A stretch of 40,936 nucleotides of DNA from Pelagilacustribacter hypolimneticus (GCA_965235125.1 CBDDXH010000002.1:1-40936), one strand, 5' to 3'. Shown: positions 31,608-40,702, numbered from the stretch's first letter. The notes: generated by a model not told the origin, from the sequence alone. Numbers and translations: made by a program.

Positions 31608-32882
31608 ATGGACAAATTATCAAAAAATATAACTTTTTATCAAAAAATAAAAAAAATATTTTTTCCTTTTTACAAATCTAAAAATATTAAAAAATTATTT
31701 CAAATACTTGAAAAAGATAAGCCAAATGACACCCAGGTAGCAATGTTTGTTGGAGGCTGTGTTAGAAAATTTTTAAAAGATGAAATCATAGATGATATAG
31801 ATATAGCAACTATTTTTTCTCCAGAGGAAATAAAAGAAAAATTTAAAGAATCAAATTTTAAAATTGTAGATACCGGCATTGAGCATGGATCGATAACAGT
31901 TATTGTTGATTCTAATAAATATGAAATTACAACTTTGCGACAAGATGTCAAAACCGACGGTAGACACGCTGAAATATTATTTACAGATAATTGGAAACAA
32001 GATTCAGAAAGGAGAGATTTTACTATAAATGCAATTTATATGGATTGTAGAGGTAAGATTTATGATCCACAAAATGGAATTAATGATTTAAAAAATAGTA
32101 AAATTAATTTTATAGGAAATCCTTCTACACGAATTGAGGAAGATTATTTAAGGATTGTTCGTTATCTTAGATTTTGCATTCAATATAACATTAAGTATTC
32201 TGATTCTAAAATAATAGAAGCAATTAAACTTAATTTGAATGGAATGAAAAATCTTTCTAAAGAACGTATTCTAAGTGAGCTTTATAAAATTTTTGAATTA
32301 AAAAATATTAATATTCTTTTAGAAAACAAAGATATTAATGATATTTTTTTATTAATTTTCCCAGAATTTAAATATTTAGAAAGACTTAAGAAATATAATT
32401 TCTCTCAAAATCCTGAATTAATTTTTTCTATACTGTTAATTGATGAAAAAGATAATCACGAGTATTTTTGTCATAAATATAAGATTTCAAATAAATTAAA
32501 AAAAGACCTAAGCTTTATTGCTAGTAATTATATTAAGTTTAAAGAAGAAAAAGATTTTTTAAAAAAAGATTTAAAAAAACATATTTACAGTCATGGAAAA
32601 GAAAATATTAAGCTAATAATAAAATTTATTTATTGCACAGAGCTAAAATTTTCGTCAAAATCACTAAATAATTTACTTAATGAAATTGAAAAAATTGTCA
32701 TCCCAAGCTTTCCATTTAACGGTCAGTACTTAAAAAAAAATGGTTTGAGCGAAGGAAAGGAAATTGGTTTTGCTTTGAAAGAACTAGAAAAAGAGTGGCT
32801 TGAGAAAGATTTTAATTTAAAAGCTAGAGAGGCTATCTCTATTGTTAATAAGATAAAAAAATCAAGTGTATTGAACATCTAA
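31608..32882 (+). CDS. cca: CCA tRNA nucleotidyltransferase / poly(A) polymerase family
   Basis: Class II nucleotidyltransferase that adds or repairs the 3' CCA of tRNAs. The 424-residue protein has the GG motif FVGGCVRKFL (GG at 49-50), metal-binding DDIDIAT (Asp63, Asp65), RRDFTINAIYMD and EDYLRIVRYLRF. The start at 31608 is five bases after a tRNA-Gln; the 46 residues before the GG motif are basic and poorly conserved, so a later start cannot be excluded. There is no Shine-Dalgarno. The 3' end overlaps greA tail to tail by 21 bases. Confidence 0.93.
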   Translation: MDKLSKNITFYQKIKKIFFPFYKSKNIKKLFQILEKDKPNDTQVAMFVGGCVRKFLKDEIIDDIDIATIFSPEEIKEKFKESNFKIVDTGIEHGSITVIVDSNKYEITTLRQDVKTDGRHAEILFTDNWKQDSERRDFTINAIYMDCRGKIYDPQNGINDLKNSKINFIGNPSTRIEEDYLRIVRYLRFCIQYNIKYSDSKIIEAIKLNLNGMKNLSKERILSELYKIFELKNINILLENKDINDIFLLIFPEFKYLERLKKYNFSQNPELIFSILLIDEKDNHEYFCHKYKISNKLKKDLSFIASNYIKFKEEKDFLKKDLKKHIYSHGKENIKLIIKFIYCTELKFSSKSLNNLLNEIEKIVIPSFPFNGQYLKKNGLSEGKEIGFALKELEKEWLEKDFNLKAREAISIVNKIKKSSVLNI

Positions 32883-33338
32883 GATCTCAATTTTTTTTTC
32901 TCCAGATGGCGTTTCTACAACTACCATGTCACCCACACTTTTACCAATCAATGCTTTTCCAATTGGTGATTTAAAATAGATTAAGTTTTTAGAAATATCT
33001 GCTTCATCTTTTCCAACTATTTTATAAGTTTTTTTTTTATTAATGCCTAAATCTTGAACGGTAGCAGTTGCTCCAAAAATTACATTTCCATTATTTTCAA
33101 TCTTGGTAACATCAATTACATTAGCTCTAGCTATGATATCGTTTATTTCAATAACTCGACTCTCCATTTGTGCCTGTTGTTCTTTAGCCGCGTGATATTC
33201 AGCATTTTCTTTTAGATCTCCATGAGATCTTGCTTCAGCAATAGCGGCGACTATTTGTGGACGCTTTATATTTTTTAGTTCATTAAGCTCTAACTTAAGT
33301 TTTTCCAGCCCTTGAACTGTTATTGGTTCCTTATCCAT
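32862..33338 (-). CDS. greA: Transcription elongation factor GreA
   Basis: Rescues backtracked RNA polymerase by stimulating transcript cleavage. The 158-residue protein has the N-terminal coiled coil with the acidic tip (GLEKLKLELNELKNIKRPQIVAAIAEARSHGDLKENAEYHAAKEQQ) of which DLKENAEY carries the catalytic acidic pair, and a C-terminal FKBP-like domain (FKSPIGKALIGKSVGD). It is directly after hemF, which stops one base upstream of its start. Confidence 0.97.
   Translation of the reverse strand: MDKEPITVQGLEKLKLELNELKNIKRPQIVAAIAEARSHGDLKENAEYHAAKEQQAQMESRVIEINDIIARANVIDVTKIENNGNVIFGATATVQDLGINKKKTYKIVGKDEADISKNLIYFKSPIGKALIGKSVGDMVVVETPSGEKKIEILDVQYT
32870..32899 (+). terminator. Weak terminator-like hairpin at the cca end
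   Basis: ATTGA (32870-32874) pairs with TCAAT (32887-32891), then ATC (32877-32879) with GAT (32883-32885) across a small internal loop; a run of nine T residues covers 32891-32899. It spans the cca stop and lies inside the greA coding end on the other strand. The T-run is also explained by greA lysine codons, so this is tentative. Confidence 0.3.
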
Positions 33339-34190
33339 TTATTTCCATTTTGCTAAAGGTGGTAAAGACATCAAAATTGAATCAATGTTGCCACCTGTGT
33401 TTAATCCAAACTTTGTACCCCTATCATATAAAAGATTAAATTCAACATACCTTCCTCTTTTATATAATTGTTGTTCTTTATCTTTTTCACTCCATTTCAA
33501 TTTACTTTTATTTAAAATTATTTGTTTGGTTATATTAATAAATTCAATACCTAGATCTTGTACAAATTTAAAATTTTTTTCCCAATTTTTAGTTTCGTAA
33601 TCAAAAAATATACCACCAATACCTCTTGGTTCATGTCTGTGAGGTAAATAAAAATACTTATCACACCAATTTTTATATTTATTATAATTTTTATTATTAA
33701 GTATACATATTTTTTTTAATTTTTTATGAATAAAATTTTTTTCTTTTTTGTCACTAAAAGAAGGTGTCGCATCCATTCCACCCCCGAACCAAGTTTTTGA
33801 AGTTACAATAAATCTTGTATTAAAATGAAATGCAGGAATTTTAGGGTTTTTCATATGTGCAACTACTGAAATACCAGAAGCCCAGTATTTACCGTTTTTT
33901 TCAGCTCCTAAAATTTTAGATCTAAATATCTTTTCAAATTGACCGGATACTGTTGATTGATTTATGCCAACTTTATCAAAAATTTCACCTCCACTTAAAA
34001 GGCAGGAAATTCCTCCACCTTCGTTTTTATTATTTTTTTTCCATTCTCGTCTAACAAAGAATGAAGTTTCCTTTTTATTTTTTTTACTTATTTCATCTTC
34101 TAATGATTGAAACTGAATAATCATTTTTTCTTGTAAGGATTTAAACCATTCGTTGGCTAATTTTTTTTTTATTTCAACTAATTTTTTCAT
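33339..34190 (-). CDS. hemF: Oxygen-dependent coproporphyrinogen III oxidase
   Basis: Converts coproporphyrinogen III to protoporphyrinogen IX in heme synthesis, using O2. The 283-residue protein shows the family blocks GGGISCLLSGGEIFDKVGIN, VVAHMKNPKIPAFHFNTRF, WFGGGMDATPSF, and the C-terminal NLLYDRGTKFGLNTGGNIDSILMSLPP. The aerobic enzyme fits a strictly oxic life and supplies the heme proteins encoded nearby. It overlaps trmL by four bases. Confidence 0.96.
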   Translation of the reverse strand: MKKLVEIKKKLANEWFKSLQEKMIIQFQSLEDEISKKNKKETSFFVRREWKKNNKNEGGGISCLLSGGEIFDKVGINQSTVSGQFEKIFRSKILGAEKNGKYWASGISVVAHMKNPKIPAFHFNTRFIVTSKTWFGGGMDATPSFSDKKEKNFIHKKLKKICILNNKNYNKYKNWCDKYFYLPHRHEPRGIGGIFFDYETKNWEKNFKFVQDLGIEFINITKQIILNKSKLKWSEKDKEQQLYKRGRYVEFNLLYDRGTKFGLNTGGNIDSILMSLPPLAKWK

Positions 34191-34639
34191 TTAAAAAAGT
34201 TATTTTGTTTAAGAGCTTCTGAAGCCACTATAGCAACCGTCATAGCCACATTAAGCGATCTTGCTTTTTCACTCAAGGGTACTTTTAATTTATTTTTTAT
34301 TTTTTTATGAATTTCACTTGGTACACCAGCACTCTCTCTTCCAAAAAGAAGAAAATCATTTTTTTTAAATTTAAAATAGTGATAAAATTTTTTTGACTTA
34401 GTAGTCATTAAAATTATTCTAGAATGTATATTTTTTTGTAAAAAAGTTTCAAAATCAGGATATCTAATGATTTCACTAAGATTAATATAATCCATAGCAA
34501 CTCTTTTAAATCTTGAGTCGTCTAGGTTAAATCCACAAGGCTCAATGATATGTATTTTAAGATTTAAACAAGCAGATAACCTAACAATAGCAGCAGTATT
34601 TTGAGGTATATCTGGTTTATAAAGCGCTATATTAATCAT
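34187..34639 (-). CDS. trmL: tRNA (cytidine/uridine-34-2'-O)-methyltransferase
   Basis: SPOUT methyltransferase of 150 residues that modifies the wobble base of leucine tRNAs. Motifs: LYKPDIPQNTAAIVRLSACL at the N-terminus, LLFGRESAGVP in the knot region and VPLSEKARSLNVAMTVAIVASEAL at the C-terminus. The TrmL length and lack of an extra RNA-binding domain separate it from TrmH. It is divergent from petA across 86 bases that should hold both promoters. Confidence 0.93.
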   Translation of the reverse strand: MINIALYKPDIPQNTAAIVRLSACLNLKIHIIEPCGFNLDDSRFKRVAMDYINLSEIIRYPDFETFLQKNIHSRIILMTTKSKKFYHYFKFKKNDFLLFGRESAGVPSEIHKKIKNKLKVPLSEKARSLNVAMTVAIVASEALKQNNFFK

Positions 34640-34725
34640 TGTGAGTTTATTTATGTGTCATTCTGACCGTAGAAAAGCTTTAGAATAAGTTTTAATTAAA
34701 CATTTTTAATAATAAATAGTTAATT

Positions 34726-35247
34726 ATGAGCAAACAAGAAGATAAAAAAGAAAGAAGAGATTTTCTTTTCACAGCAACTTACACTATTGGTGCCGTGGGT
34801 TTAGGCGCTACTATTTGGCCTTTTATTCATCAAATGAATCCTGATGAATCAGTTAAAGCTTTGGCAACAACCGAAGTTGATATCAGTCAAATTGCTCCAG
34901 GCAAGTCCATCACAGTGTTGTGGAGAGGTAAACCAATTTTTGTAAAAAGAAGAACACCACAAGAAATTCAAGAAGCTAAAGCTGTAGATTTAAAAGAGCT
35001 ACCTGACCCACAAAGGGATGAAGAAAGAGTTAAGGAAGGAAAAGACGAGTGGCTGGTTATGATCGGAGTTTGTACACATTTAGGATGTGTACCGTTAAAA
35101 GACAAAGGAGATTTTAAAGGTTGGTTTTGTCCATGTCACGGCTCTCACTATGATGTTTCAGGAAGAGTTAGAAAAGGACCTGCTCCAGCTAATATGGAGA
35201 TACCAAAGTATGAATTCGTAAATAACAATACAATTAAGATAGGATAA
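34726..35247 (+). CDS. petA: Ubiquinol-cytochrome c reductase Rieske subunit
   Basis: Iron-sulfur subunit of the bc1 complex, 173 residues. A twin-arginine type N-terminus (ERRDFLF, Arg10-Arg11) leads into one membrane helix. The [2Fe-2S] ligands are Cys116 and His118 (CTHLGC) and Cys135 and His138 (CPCHGSH), with Cys121 and Cys137 as the structural disulfide. It starts the petABC operon, six bases ahead of petB. Confidence 0.97.
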   Translation: MSKQEDKKERRDFLFTATYTIGAVGLGATIWPFIHQMNPDESVKALATTEVDISQIAPGKSITVLWRGKPIFVKRRTPQEIQEAKAVDLKELPDPQRDEERVKEGKDEWLVMIGVCTHLGCVPLKDKGDFKGWFCPCHGSHYDVSGRVRKGPAPANMEIPKYEFVNNNTIKIG

Positions 35248-35252
35248 AAAAA

Positions 35253-36515
35253 ATGAGCGACCATGAATACGTACCAAAGTCTAAAGCTGGAAAATGGTTT
35301 AATGATAGACTACCACTTTTATCATTAGGTGCACATTTATCAGATTACCCAACACCTAAAAATTTAAATTATTGGTGGACATTTGGCGGAATACTTAGCT
35401 TTTGTTTAATCACTCAGATAGTAACAGGAATTGTTTTAGCCATGCATTACGTTGCTCATGCTGATCTTGCCTTTGAGAGTGTCGAAAAAATAATGAGAGA
35501 TGTAAATTATGGATGGCTTATAAGATACATTCATAGCAATGGAGCTTCAATGTTTTTTCTTGCAGTTTATATACATATTTTTAGATCTTTATTCTATGGG
35601 TCGTTTAAATCTCCAAGAGAATTAATTTGGATTATTGGAATGTTAATTTACATTCTAATGATGGCTACAGCTTTTATGGGCTATGTTTTACCGTGGGGTC
35701 AGATGAGTTTTTGGGGCGCAACCGTTATTACAAATTTATTTAGCGCTATACCTTTAGTAGGTGAGAGTATTGTTACATGGTTGTGGGGAGGTTATTCAGT
35801 AGACAACCCAACATTAAATCGTTTCTTTAGTCTTCATTATTTAGTCCCATTTTTAATTTTGGGTTTAGTTGTTTTGCATATTTGGGCCTTGCATATTCCT
35901 GGCAATAATAATCCAATTGGAATAGATATAAAAAAACCTTCAAAAGATACTGTACCTTTTCATCCTTATATAACAATCAAAGATATTTTTTCTCTATTAA
36001 TGTTTATGATTATTTTTTCTGGATTTGTATTTTTTACACCAAACGTTTTAGGACACCCAGATAATTATATTCCGGCTAATCCTCTCGTTACTCCAGCTCA
36101 CATTGTTCCAGAGTGGTACTTACTTCCTTTTTATGCAATTTTAAGATCAGTGCCAGATAAATTAGGGGGTGTTATATTAATGTTTGGAGCTTTGTTTGTT
36201 TTAATCATTTTACCCTGGTTAGATATGAGCAAAGTAAGATCTGCAATATTTAGACCAATGTATAGACAATTTTTTTGGATACTTGTTATTGATGTTTTGG
36301 CCCTTGGTTATCTAGGAGCTATGCCTGCAGAGGGTATTTATTTATTTTTAGCAAGAATAGCCACAACCTACTATTTCATTCATTTTATTGTTATTTTACC
36401 AGTTTTAAGCATCTTTGAAAAAACTGATCCGCTGCCAGCAAGTATTTCTGAGCCAGTCTTAACTGGTGGATTTAGTGGTGCAATGGCTAAGACAGATAAA
36501 ATAATTAATGAATAA
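35253..36515 (+). CDS. petB: Cytochrome b of the bc1 complex
   Basis: A 420-residue polytopic protein holding hemes bL and bH. Histidine ligands are His94 and His108 in the second helix, paired with His195 and His209 in the fourth; the quinol-site motif PEWY is present in VPEWYLLPFYAILRSVPDK. This is the full-length fused cytochrome b, not split b6/subunit IV. A purine stretch with AGGA lies before the ATG. The 3' end overlaps petC by eight bases. Confidence 0.97.
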   Translation: MSDHEYVPKSKAGKWFNDRLPLLSLGAHLSDYPTPKNLNYWWTFGGILSFCLITQIVTGIVLAMHYVAHADLAFESVEKIMRDVNYGWLIRYIHSNGASMFFLAVYIHIFRSLFYGSFKSPRELIWIIGMLIYILMMATAFMGYVLPWGQMSFWGATVITNLFSAIPLVGESIVTWLWGGYSVDNPTLNRFFSLHYLVPFLILGLVVLHIWALHIPGNNNPIGIDIKKPSKDTVPFHPYITIKDIFSLLMFMIIFSGFVFFTPNVLGHPDNYIPANPLVTPAHIVPEWYLLPFYAILRSVPDKLGGVILMFGALFVLIILPWLDMSKVRSAIFRPMYRQFFWILVIDVLALGYLGAMPAEGIYLFLARIATTYYFIHFIVILPVLSIFEKTDPLPASISEPVLTGGFSGAMAKTDKIINE

Positions 36516-37290
36516 AAAAAAAATTCTTAAATTATTAATAATTACTTTTTTATTTATTTGTTTTTTTGAAAAAGCATATTCAGCTAATAAAGAATTGTTA
36601 AAAGTCGATTGGAGTTTTGCTGGACTTACAGGAAAGTTTGACAGATCTTCTTTACAAAGAGGCTATCAAGTTTACAAAGAAGTATGTTCTTCATGTCACT
36701 CCATGAAATATTTAAGTTATAGAAATTTGGGTGAAAAAGGTGGTCCTGAATTTTCTTTAGAAGAAGTTAAAGCTATCGCAGCTAGCTATGAAGTTGAAGA
36801 CGGGCCAAACAGCGAAGGCGAAAAGTTTACAAGACCAGGAAGGCCTTCAGATCACTTTAAAAATCCCTACCCAAATGATAATGCTGCAATAGCTGCTAAT
36901 GGCGGAGCATACCCGCCCGATATGTCTGTATTAGCAAAAGCAAGGCCAGGTGGAGCTAATTATATTTACTCTATATTGATGGGTTACGATAAAAAACCTG
37001 CAGACTTTGTTTTAGAGGAGGGTGTCCACTACAACAAATATATGGATGGAAATAAAATCAAAATGACGAACCCATTATCAGATAATTTAGTTCAATATTC
37101 AGATGGCACAAGTGCTACCGTTGACCAAATGGCAAAAGATGTGACGACTTTTCTTACCTGGGCAGCGGAACCTCATTTAGAAGCAAGACATAAAACAGGA
37201 ATTAAAGTGATGATTTATTTAATCTTGCTGGCGATACTTGTATATTTGAGCATGAAGAAGTTGTGGTTAAGGATTAACGCGGAAAAATAA
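36508..37290 (+). CDS. petC: Cytochrome c1
   Basis: Heme c subunit of the bc1 complex, 260 residues. A signal peptide (about 1-25, ending KAYSA) is followed by the heme site CSSCH (Cys60, Cys63, His64), the conserved GGAYPPDMSVLAKARPGGANY, the probable Met ligand in KMTNPLSDN, and a C-terminal membrane anchor (VMIYLILLAILVYLSMKKLW). It ends the operon and overlaps ychF tail to tail by 24 bases. Confidence 0.97.
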   Translation: MNKKKILKLLIITFLFICFFEKAYSANKELLKVDWSFAGLTGKFDRSSLQRGYQVYKEVCSSCHSMKYLSYRNLGEKGGPEFSLEEVKAIAASYEVEDGPNSEGEKFTRPGRPSDHFKNPYPNDNAAIAANGGAYPPDMSVLAKARPGGANYIYSILMGYDKKPADFVLEEGVHYNKYMDGNKIKMTNPLSDNLVQYSDGTSATVDQMAKDVTTFLTWAAEPHLEARHKTGIKVMIYLILLAILVYLSMKKLWLRINAEK

Positions 37291-38340
37291 TACATCTCCA
37301 TCTTTTACAATATAATCTTTTCCTTCAATTCTTAACTTTCCATTTTCCCTACATTTTTCTGAACTTCCGTATTTTATAAAATCTTCACAAGAAACAGCTT
37401 CAGCTCTTATGAAATTTTTTTCAAAATCAGAGTGAATCACGGCTGCTGCTTTAGGTGCAACAGTATTTTTTCTTACTGTCCATGCTCTACTTTCCTCTGG
37501 CCCCGAAGTGAAATAAGTATCAAGATTTAATAAATCATATCCCTCTCTTATCAATTTATTTAATCCTGTTTTATTTAATCCAATATCTTTCATAAAAGTT
37601 TCTCTTTCTTCTGGATCTAACTCCATAATTTGGTCCTCTATATCTGCACAAATAATAACTAATTTTTCATTTGGGAATTTATTTTTTACTATTTCAGTAT
37701 ATTTATTACCCGAAGAAAGATTTTGTTCATCAACATTACAAACTATGATTTTAGGCTTAATACTCAGTAAGCCTATTTGGTTTAAAATTTTTAACTCCTC
37801 TTCGTCTAAAGAGTTTATGTCTTCTTCCCCCCTGTTTAATGACTCTAATTTTTTTTCTAAAACTTGAATTTCTTTAGGACTTAATAATTTTTTTTTACTT
37901 TTTTCTAATTTTTTCTGGACCAGATCAATATCCGATAAAAGTATCTCCGTTTTTATAGTCTCCAAGTCATTGAGTGGATTAATTTCTGAATTTACATGGA
38001 TAATTTCTGAAGAATCAAAACATCTAACGAGATGAATTATGGCATCAACTTCTCTTATATGTGAAAGAAATTTATTACCTAAACCTTCTCCTTTAGAGGC
38101 TCCTTTTACTAAACCTGCAATATCAACGAAAGTTATGTTGGTAAATATTTTTTTTTTAGAATTAGAAAGCTTAGAAAGCTGGTCCAGTCTTTCATCTGGC
38201 ACATCAACAATACCTATATTTGGATCAATAGTACAAAAAGGAAAATTTGCTGCTTGTGCATTTTTAGAGGCAGTTAAGGCATTAAATAGAGTTGATTTAC
38301 CTACGTTAGGCAAACCTACAATTCCGCATTTAAATCCCAT
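37267..38340 (-). CDS. ychF: Redox-regulated ATPase/GTPase YchF (Obg family)
   Basis: A 357-residue P-loop protein of the Obg-like family: G1 GLPNVGKSTLFNAL near the start, G2/G3 NFPFCTIDPN and FVDIAGLVKGASKGEGLGNKFL, then a coiled-coil insertion and a C-terminal TGS-like domain (TVRKNTVAPKAAAVIHSDFEKNFIRAE). YchF binds ribosomes and prefers ATP. It overlaps the upstream pth by 11 bases. Confidence 0.96.
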   Translation of the reverse strand: MGFKCGIVGLPNVGKSTLFNALTASKNAQAANFPFCTIDPNIGIVDVPDERLDQLSKLSNSKKKIFTNITFVDIAGLVKGASKGEGLGNKFLSHIREVDAIIHLVRCFDSSEIIHVNSEINPLNDLETIKTEILLSDIDLVQKKLEKSKKKLLSPKEIQVLEKKLESLNRGEEDINSLDEEELKILNQIGLLSIKPKIIVCNVDEQNLSSGNKYTEIVKNKFPNEKLVIICADIEDQIMELDPEERETFMKDIGLNKTGLNKLIREGYDLLNLDTYFTSGPEESRAWTVRKNTVAPKAAAVIHSDFEKNFIRAEAVSCEDFIKYGSSEKCRENGKLRIEGKDYIVKDGDVLFFRVNP

Positions 38341-38902
38341 TCAAGCTATGATTAACTTTGCTTGAGAACAAATCTATCTTTCTTTCTAAAAGCGTAGGAA
38401 GCAATTTAACTATATTATCGGCAATATCTTTAATTTGATCTTCTTCATCTTCTTTAAAGTCTTCAAGAACATGATTATTAACTTTTTTCTTATCTTTAGG
38501 ATGGCCAATACCAATTCTAACGCGAGAATAATCTTTACCAATAAATTTATCAATCGATTCAATACCGTGATGACCTGCACTACTACCGCCAAATTTTGCT
38601 TTTATTTTTCCAAAATCGATATCTAAATCATCATGAAAAACAATTACGTTTCTTGCATCAATTTTAAAATAATCAATAAGTTCTTTAATTGCAGTTCCTG
38701 AATTATTCATAAAGGTTAAAGGTTTAATCGCATAAACTTTATGATCACCTATAATTCCTGTTGTTAAAAGTCCTTTAAATTTTGGTTTTTGTTTTGATAA
38801 TTTAAAAAAAGAATTTACAGCATCGATAATTTTAAATCCGATGTTATGGCGATTATTTATATCTTTAGGACCTGGATTTCCTAAACCAACGAGTAGCAGC
38901 AT
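38330..38902 (-). CDS. pth: Peptidyl-tRNA hydrolase
   Basis: Recycles peptidyl-tRNA released from stalled ribosomes. The 190-residue protein begins LLLVGLGNPGPKDINNRHNIGF with the catalytic His19, followed by KPLTFMNNSG, VFHDDLDIDFGKIKAKFGGSSAGHHGIESI and the C-terminal HVLEDFKEDE. All catalytic motifs are intact. It lies between rplY (six bases upstream) and ychF (overlap), the standard rplY-pth-ychF order. Confidence 0.97.
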   Translation of the reverse strand: MLLLVGLGNPGPKDINNRHNIGFKIIDAVNSFFKLSKQKPKFKGLLTTGIIGDHKVYAIKPLTFMNNSGTAIKELIDYFKIDARNVIVFHDDLDIDFGKIKAKFGGSSAGHHGIESIDKFIGKDYSRVRIGIGHPKDKKKVNNHVLEDFKEDEEDQIKDIADNIVKLLPTLLERKIDLFSSKVNHSLNGI

Positions 38903-38908
38903 ATTTAA

Positions 38909-39679
38909 TTATTTTTTTTCAGACGGTTTTTTTTCAGAAGGTTTTTTTTCTAAAGCCTGTTCTTTACCTTTTGCTTTATCATCTTTTTTAGGAGCTTCAC
39001 CTTCTTTGCTAGCTCCCGTCGTAGTAGGTGCTGCACCTTCAGCTCCTGCCACTGCAGTCCCTTCAACACCGTCAGCACCAACAACCGCTTCGCCTTCAGC
39101 TGGTTTTTCAGGTTCTTTCAAGACCGTAGGAGCGGCTACTGTAGCAATAACGAAGTCTCTACCAGTAATAGTTGGGGTAACATTTTGTGAAAGTTTAACA
39201 GAAGATATTTTTATACTAGTTCCAATCTCTAAACCTTTTAAATCAACAATAATTTCTTCTGGAATATTATCTGCAGGACATTTTAATTCTACTTTTCTTC
39301 TAACAATGTTCAATACACCGCCAACTTTTAAACCCGGACAATCATCGGCATTAATAAATTTAACTGGAATTTCTAAAATAATTTTAGTTCCCGAAACCAC
39401 TCTAATAAAATCGATATGAATAGGTTCGTCGGAAATTACATTATAAGCAACATCTCTTGGAATAACTTTTAATTTTTTGCCATCAAAATCTAATTCAATA
39501 ACCGTAGATAGAAATGATTCTGAATTTAGGATATTTTTAATAAATTTTTTTTCAACAGAAATCTTAGCATTAGGATCTTTTCCTCCATAAAGTATGCCTG
39601 GGATAAATCCGTTTGCTCTTAATTTATTTAGCTGTCCAGTAGTAACGGTATCTCTTTTTGTAGCTTTTAAATTATGCAT
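38909..39679 (-). CDS. rplY: Ribosomal protein L25, CTC form with low-complexity tail
   Basis: 5S-rRNA-binding protein of the long CTC/TL5 form, 256 residues. The L25 domain (about 1-95, with GFIPGILYGG and VIPRDVAYNVISDEPIHIDFIRV) is followed by the TL5 beta domain (about 96-185). The last 70 residues are low complexity: Ala/Gly/Glu/Pro-rich, then Lys-rich and ending in two KKPSE repeats. The tail is longer and more biased than usual. It is first in rplY-pth-ychF, 50 bases after prs. Confidence 0.95.
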   Translation of the reverse strand: MHNLKATKRDTVTTGQLNKLRANGFIPGILYGGKDPNAKISVEKKFIKNILNSESFLSTVIELDFDGKKLKVIPRDVAYNVISDEPIHIDFIRVVSGTKIILEIPVKFINADDCPGLKVGGVLNIVRRKVELKCPADNIPEEIIVDLKGLEIGTSIKISSVKLSQNVTPTITGRDFVIATVAAPTVLKEPEKPAEGEAVVGADGVEGTAVAGAEGAAPTTTGASKEGEAPKKDDKAKGKEQALEKKPSEKKPSEKK

Positions 39680-39729
39680 TTTTATAATTGGATGTGCTAT
39701 TTAACTTAAGTTAGTTAATAAAACAAGCA

Positions 39730-40662
39730 CTAATTGAATAAATCAGATACTGACGTAGAATTTGAAATTCTATTAATTGCCTCAGCCATGAGAGGCGCTA
39801 TAGAAACAACCTCAATTTTATTATTATTTTTAATCTTAAAACTATTATCTATTGTATCTGTAATAATTAACTTTTTTATTTTAGATTTTTGAATTTTTTC
39901 TGCAGAATCTCCACTTAACACCGCATGAGTAATAAAAACATAGACATCGATCGCTCCAGCTTTTTTTAGTGCGTCAACAGCATTAATTATTGTTCCCCCA
40001 CTATCGATTATATCGTCTACAATTATACAATTTTTTCCTTTAACTTCTCCGATAATATTCATTACTTCAGATTTGCCAGACTCGGGTCTTCTTTTATCTA
40101 TAATTGCTAAATCAGCTTTTATTTTTGTCGCTAAACCTCTGGTTCTTTGTACGCCACCTACATCAGGAGATACACAAACTAAATTTTTAGTTTTAAATTT
40201 TTTTTTAATATATCTAGCAAACAAAGGAGTTGTAAATAAATTATCTACAGGTATGTCAAAGAATCCTTGAATTTGTCCTGTATGCAAATCTACGGTTACA
40301 ACTCTATTTGCCCCAGCATTTGTAATCAAATTTGAAACAACTTTTGCCGATATGGAAGTTCTTGGGGCTACTTTTCTATCTTGTCTTGCATAGCCAAAAT
40401 AAGGAATCACAGCAGTAATATTTTTTGCTGAAGATCTTCTAAGAGCATCAATGCACAAGAGTAGCTCCATGATATTATCATTAGCAGGGTTTGAAGTTGA
40501 TTGAATTACAAAAACACTATTACCTCTAATATTTTCGTTTATTTCTATGAAGATTTCTCCGTCAGCAAATTTTTTGATATTTGAATTGATGGGTTTAAGT
40601 TTGAGTTGTTTTGCAATCTCCTTACTTAATTTAGGATTACTAGTGCCGGATAAAATTTTCAT
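39730..40662 (-). CDS. prs: Ribose-phosphate pyrophosphokinase
   Basis: Makes PRPP for nucleotide, histidine and tryptophan synthesis. The 310-residue class I enzyme has the ATP-site sequence PYFGYARQDRKVAPRTSISAKVV, the flexible-loop region VSPDVGGVQRTRGLA, and the PRPP-binding motif IVDDIIDSGGTI. It has its own good promoter just upstream, with a predicted leader of only a few bases. Confidence 0.97.
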   Translation of the reverse strand: MKILSGTSNPKLSKEIAKQLKLKPINSNIKKFADGEIFIEINENIRGNSVFVIQSTSNPANDNIMELLLCIDALRRSSAKNITAVIPYFGYARQDRKVAPRTSISAKVVSNLITNAGANRVVTVDLHTGQIQGFFDIPVDNLFTTPLFARYIKKKFKTKNLVCVSPDVGGVQRTRGLATKIKADLAIIDKRRPESGKSEVMNIIGEVKGKNCIIVDDIIDSGGTIINAVDALKKAGAIDVYVFITHAVLSGDSAEKIQKSKIKKLIITDTIDNSFKIKNNNKIEVVSIAPLMAEAINRISNSTSVSDLFN

Positions 40663-40673
40663 GAAGATGACAC

Positions 40674-40702
40674 GTTATACAATTAATTATTTATCTTTTC
40701 AA
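40674..40702 (-). promoter_or_regulatory. Predicted prs promoter
   Basis: On the minus strand TTGAAA (40702-40697) and TATAAC (40679-40674) are separated by exactly 17 bases. The expected start point is near 40667, about five bases before the prs ATG, so the transcript would be nearly leaderless. The -35 hexamer is the same as at proteorhodopsin. Confidence 0.55.

Noticed and set aside
38841..39419. A 192-codon plus-strand frame rich in Pro, Ser and Ala
   Set aside because: It is the antisense shadow of the Ala/Gly-rich rplY tail and of pth; it has no family motif and both real genes are clear on the other strand.
39702..39713. The TAACTTAAGTTA palindrome between rplY and prs
   Set aside because: Perfect but only 12 A/T-rich bases, with no T-tail and no clear promoter relation; likely by chance in this composition.
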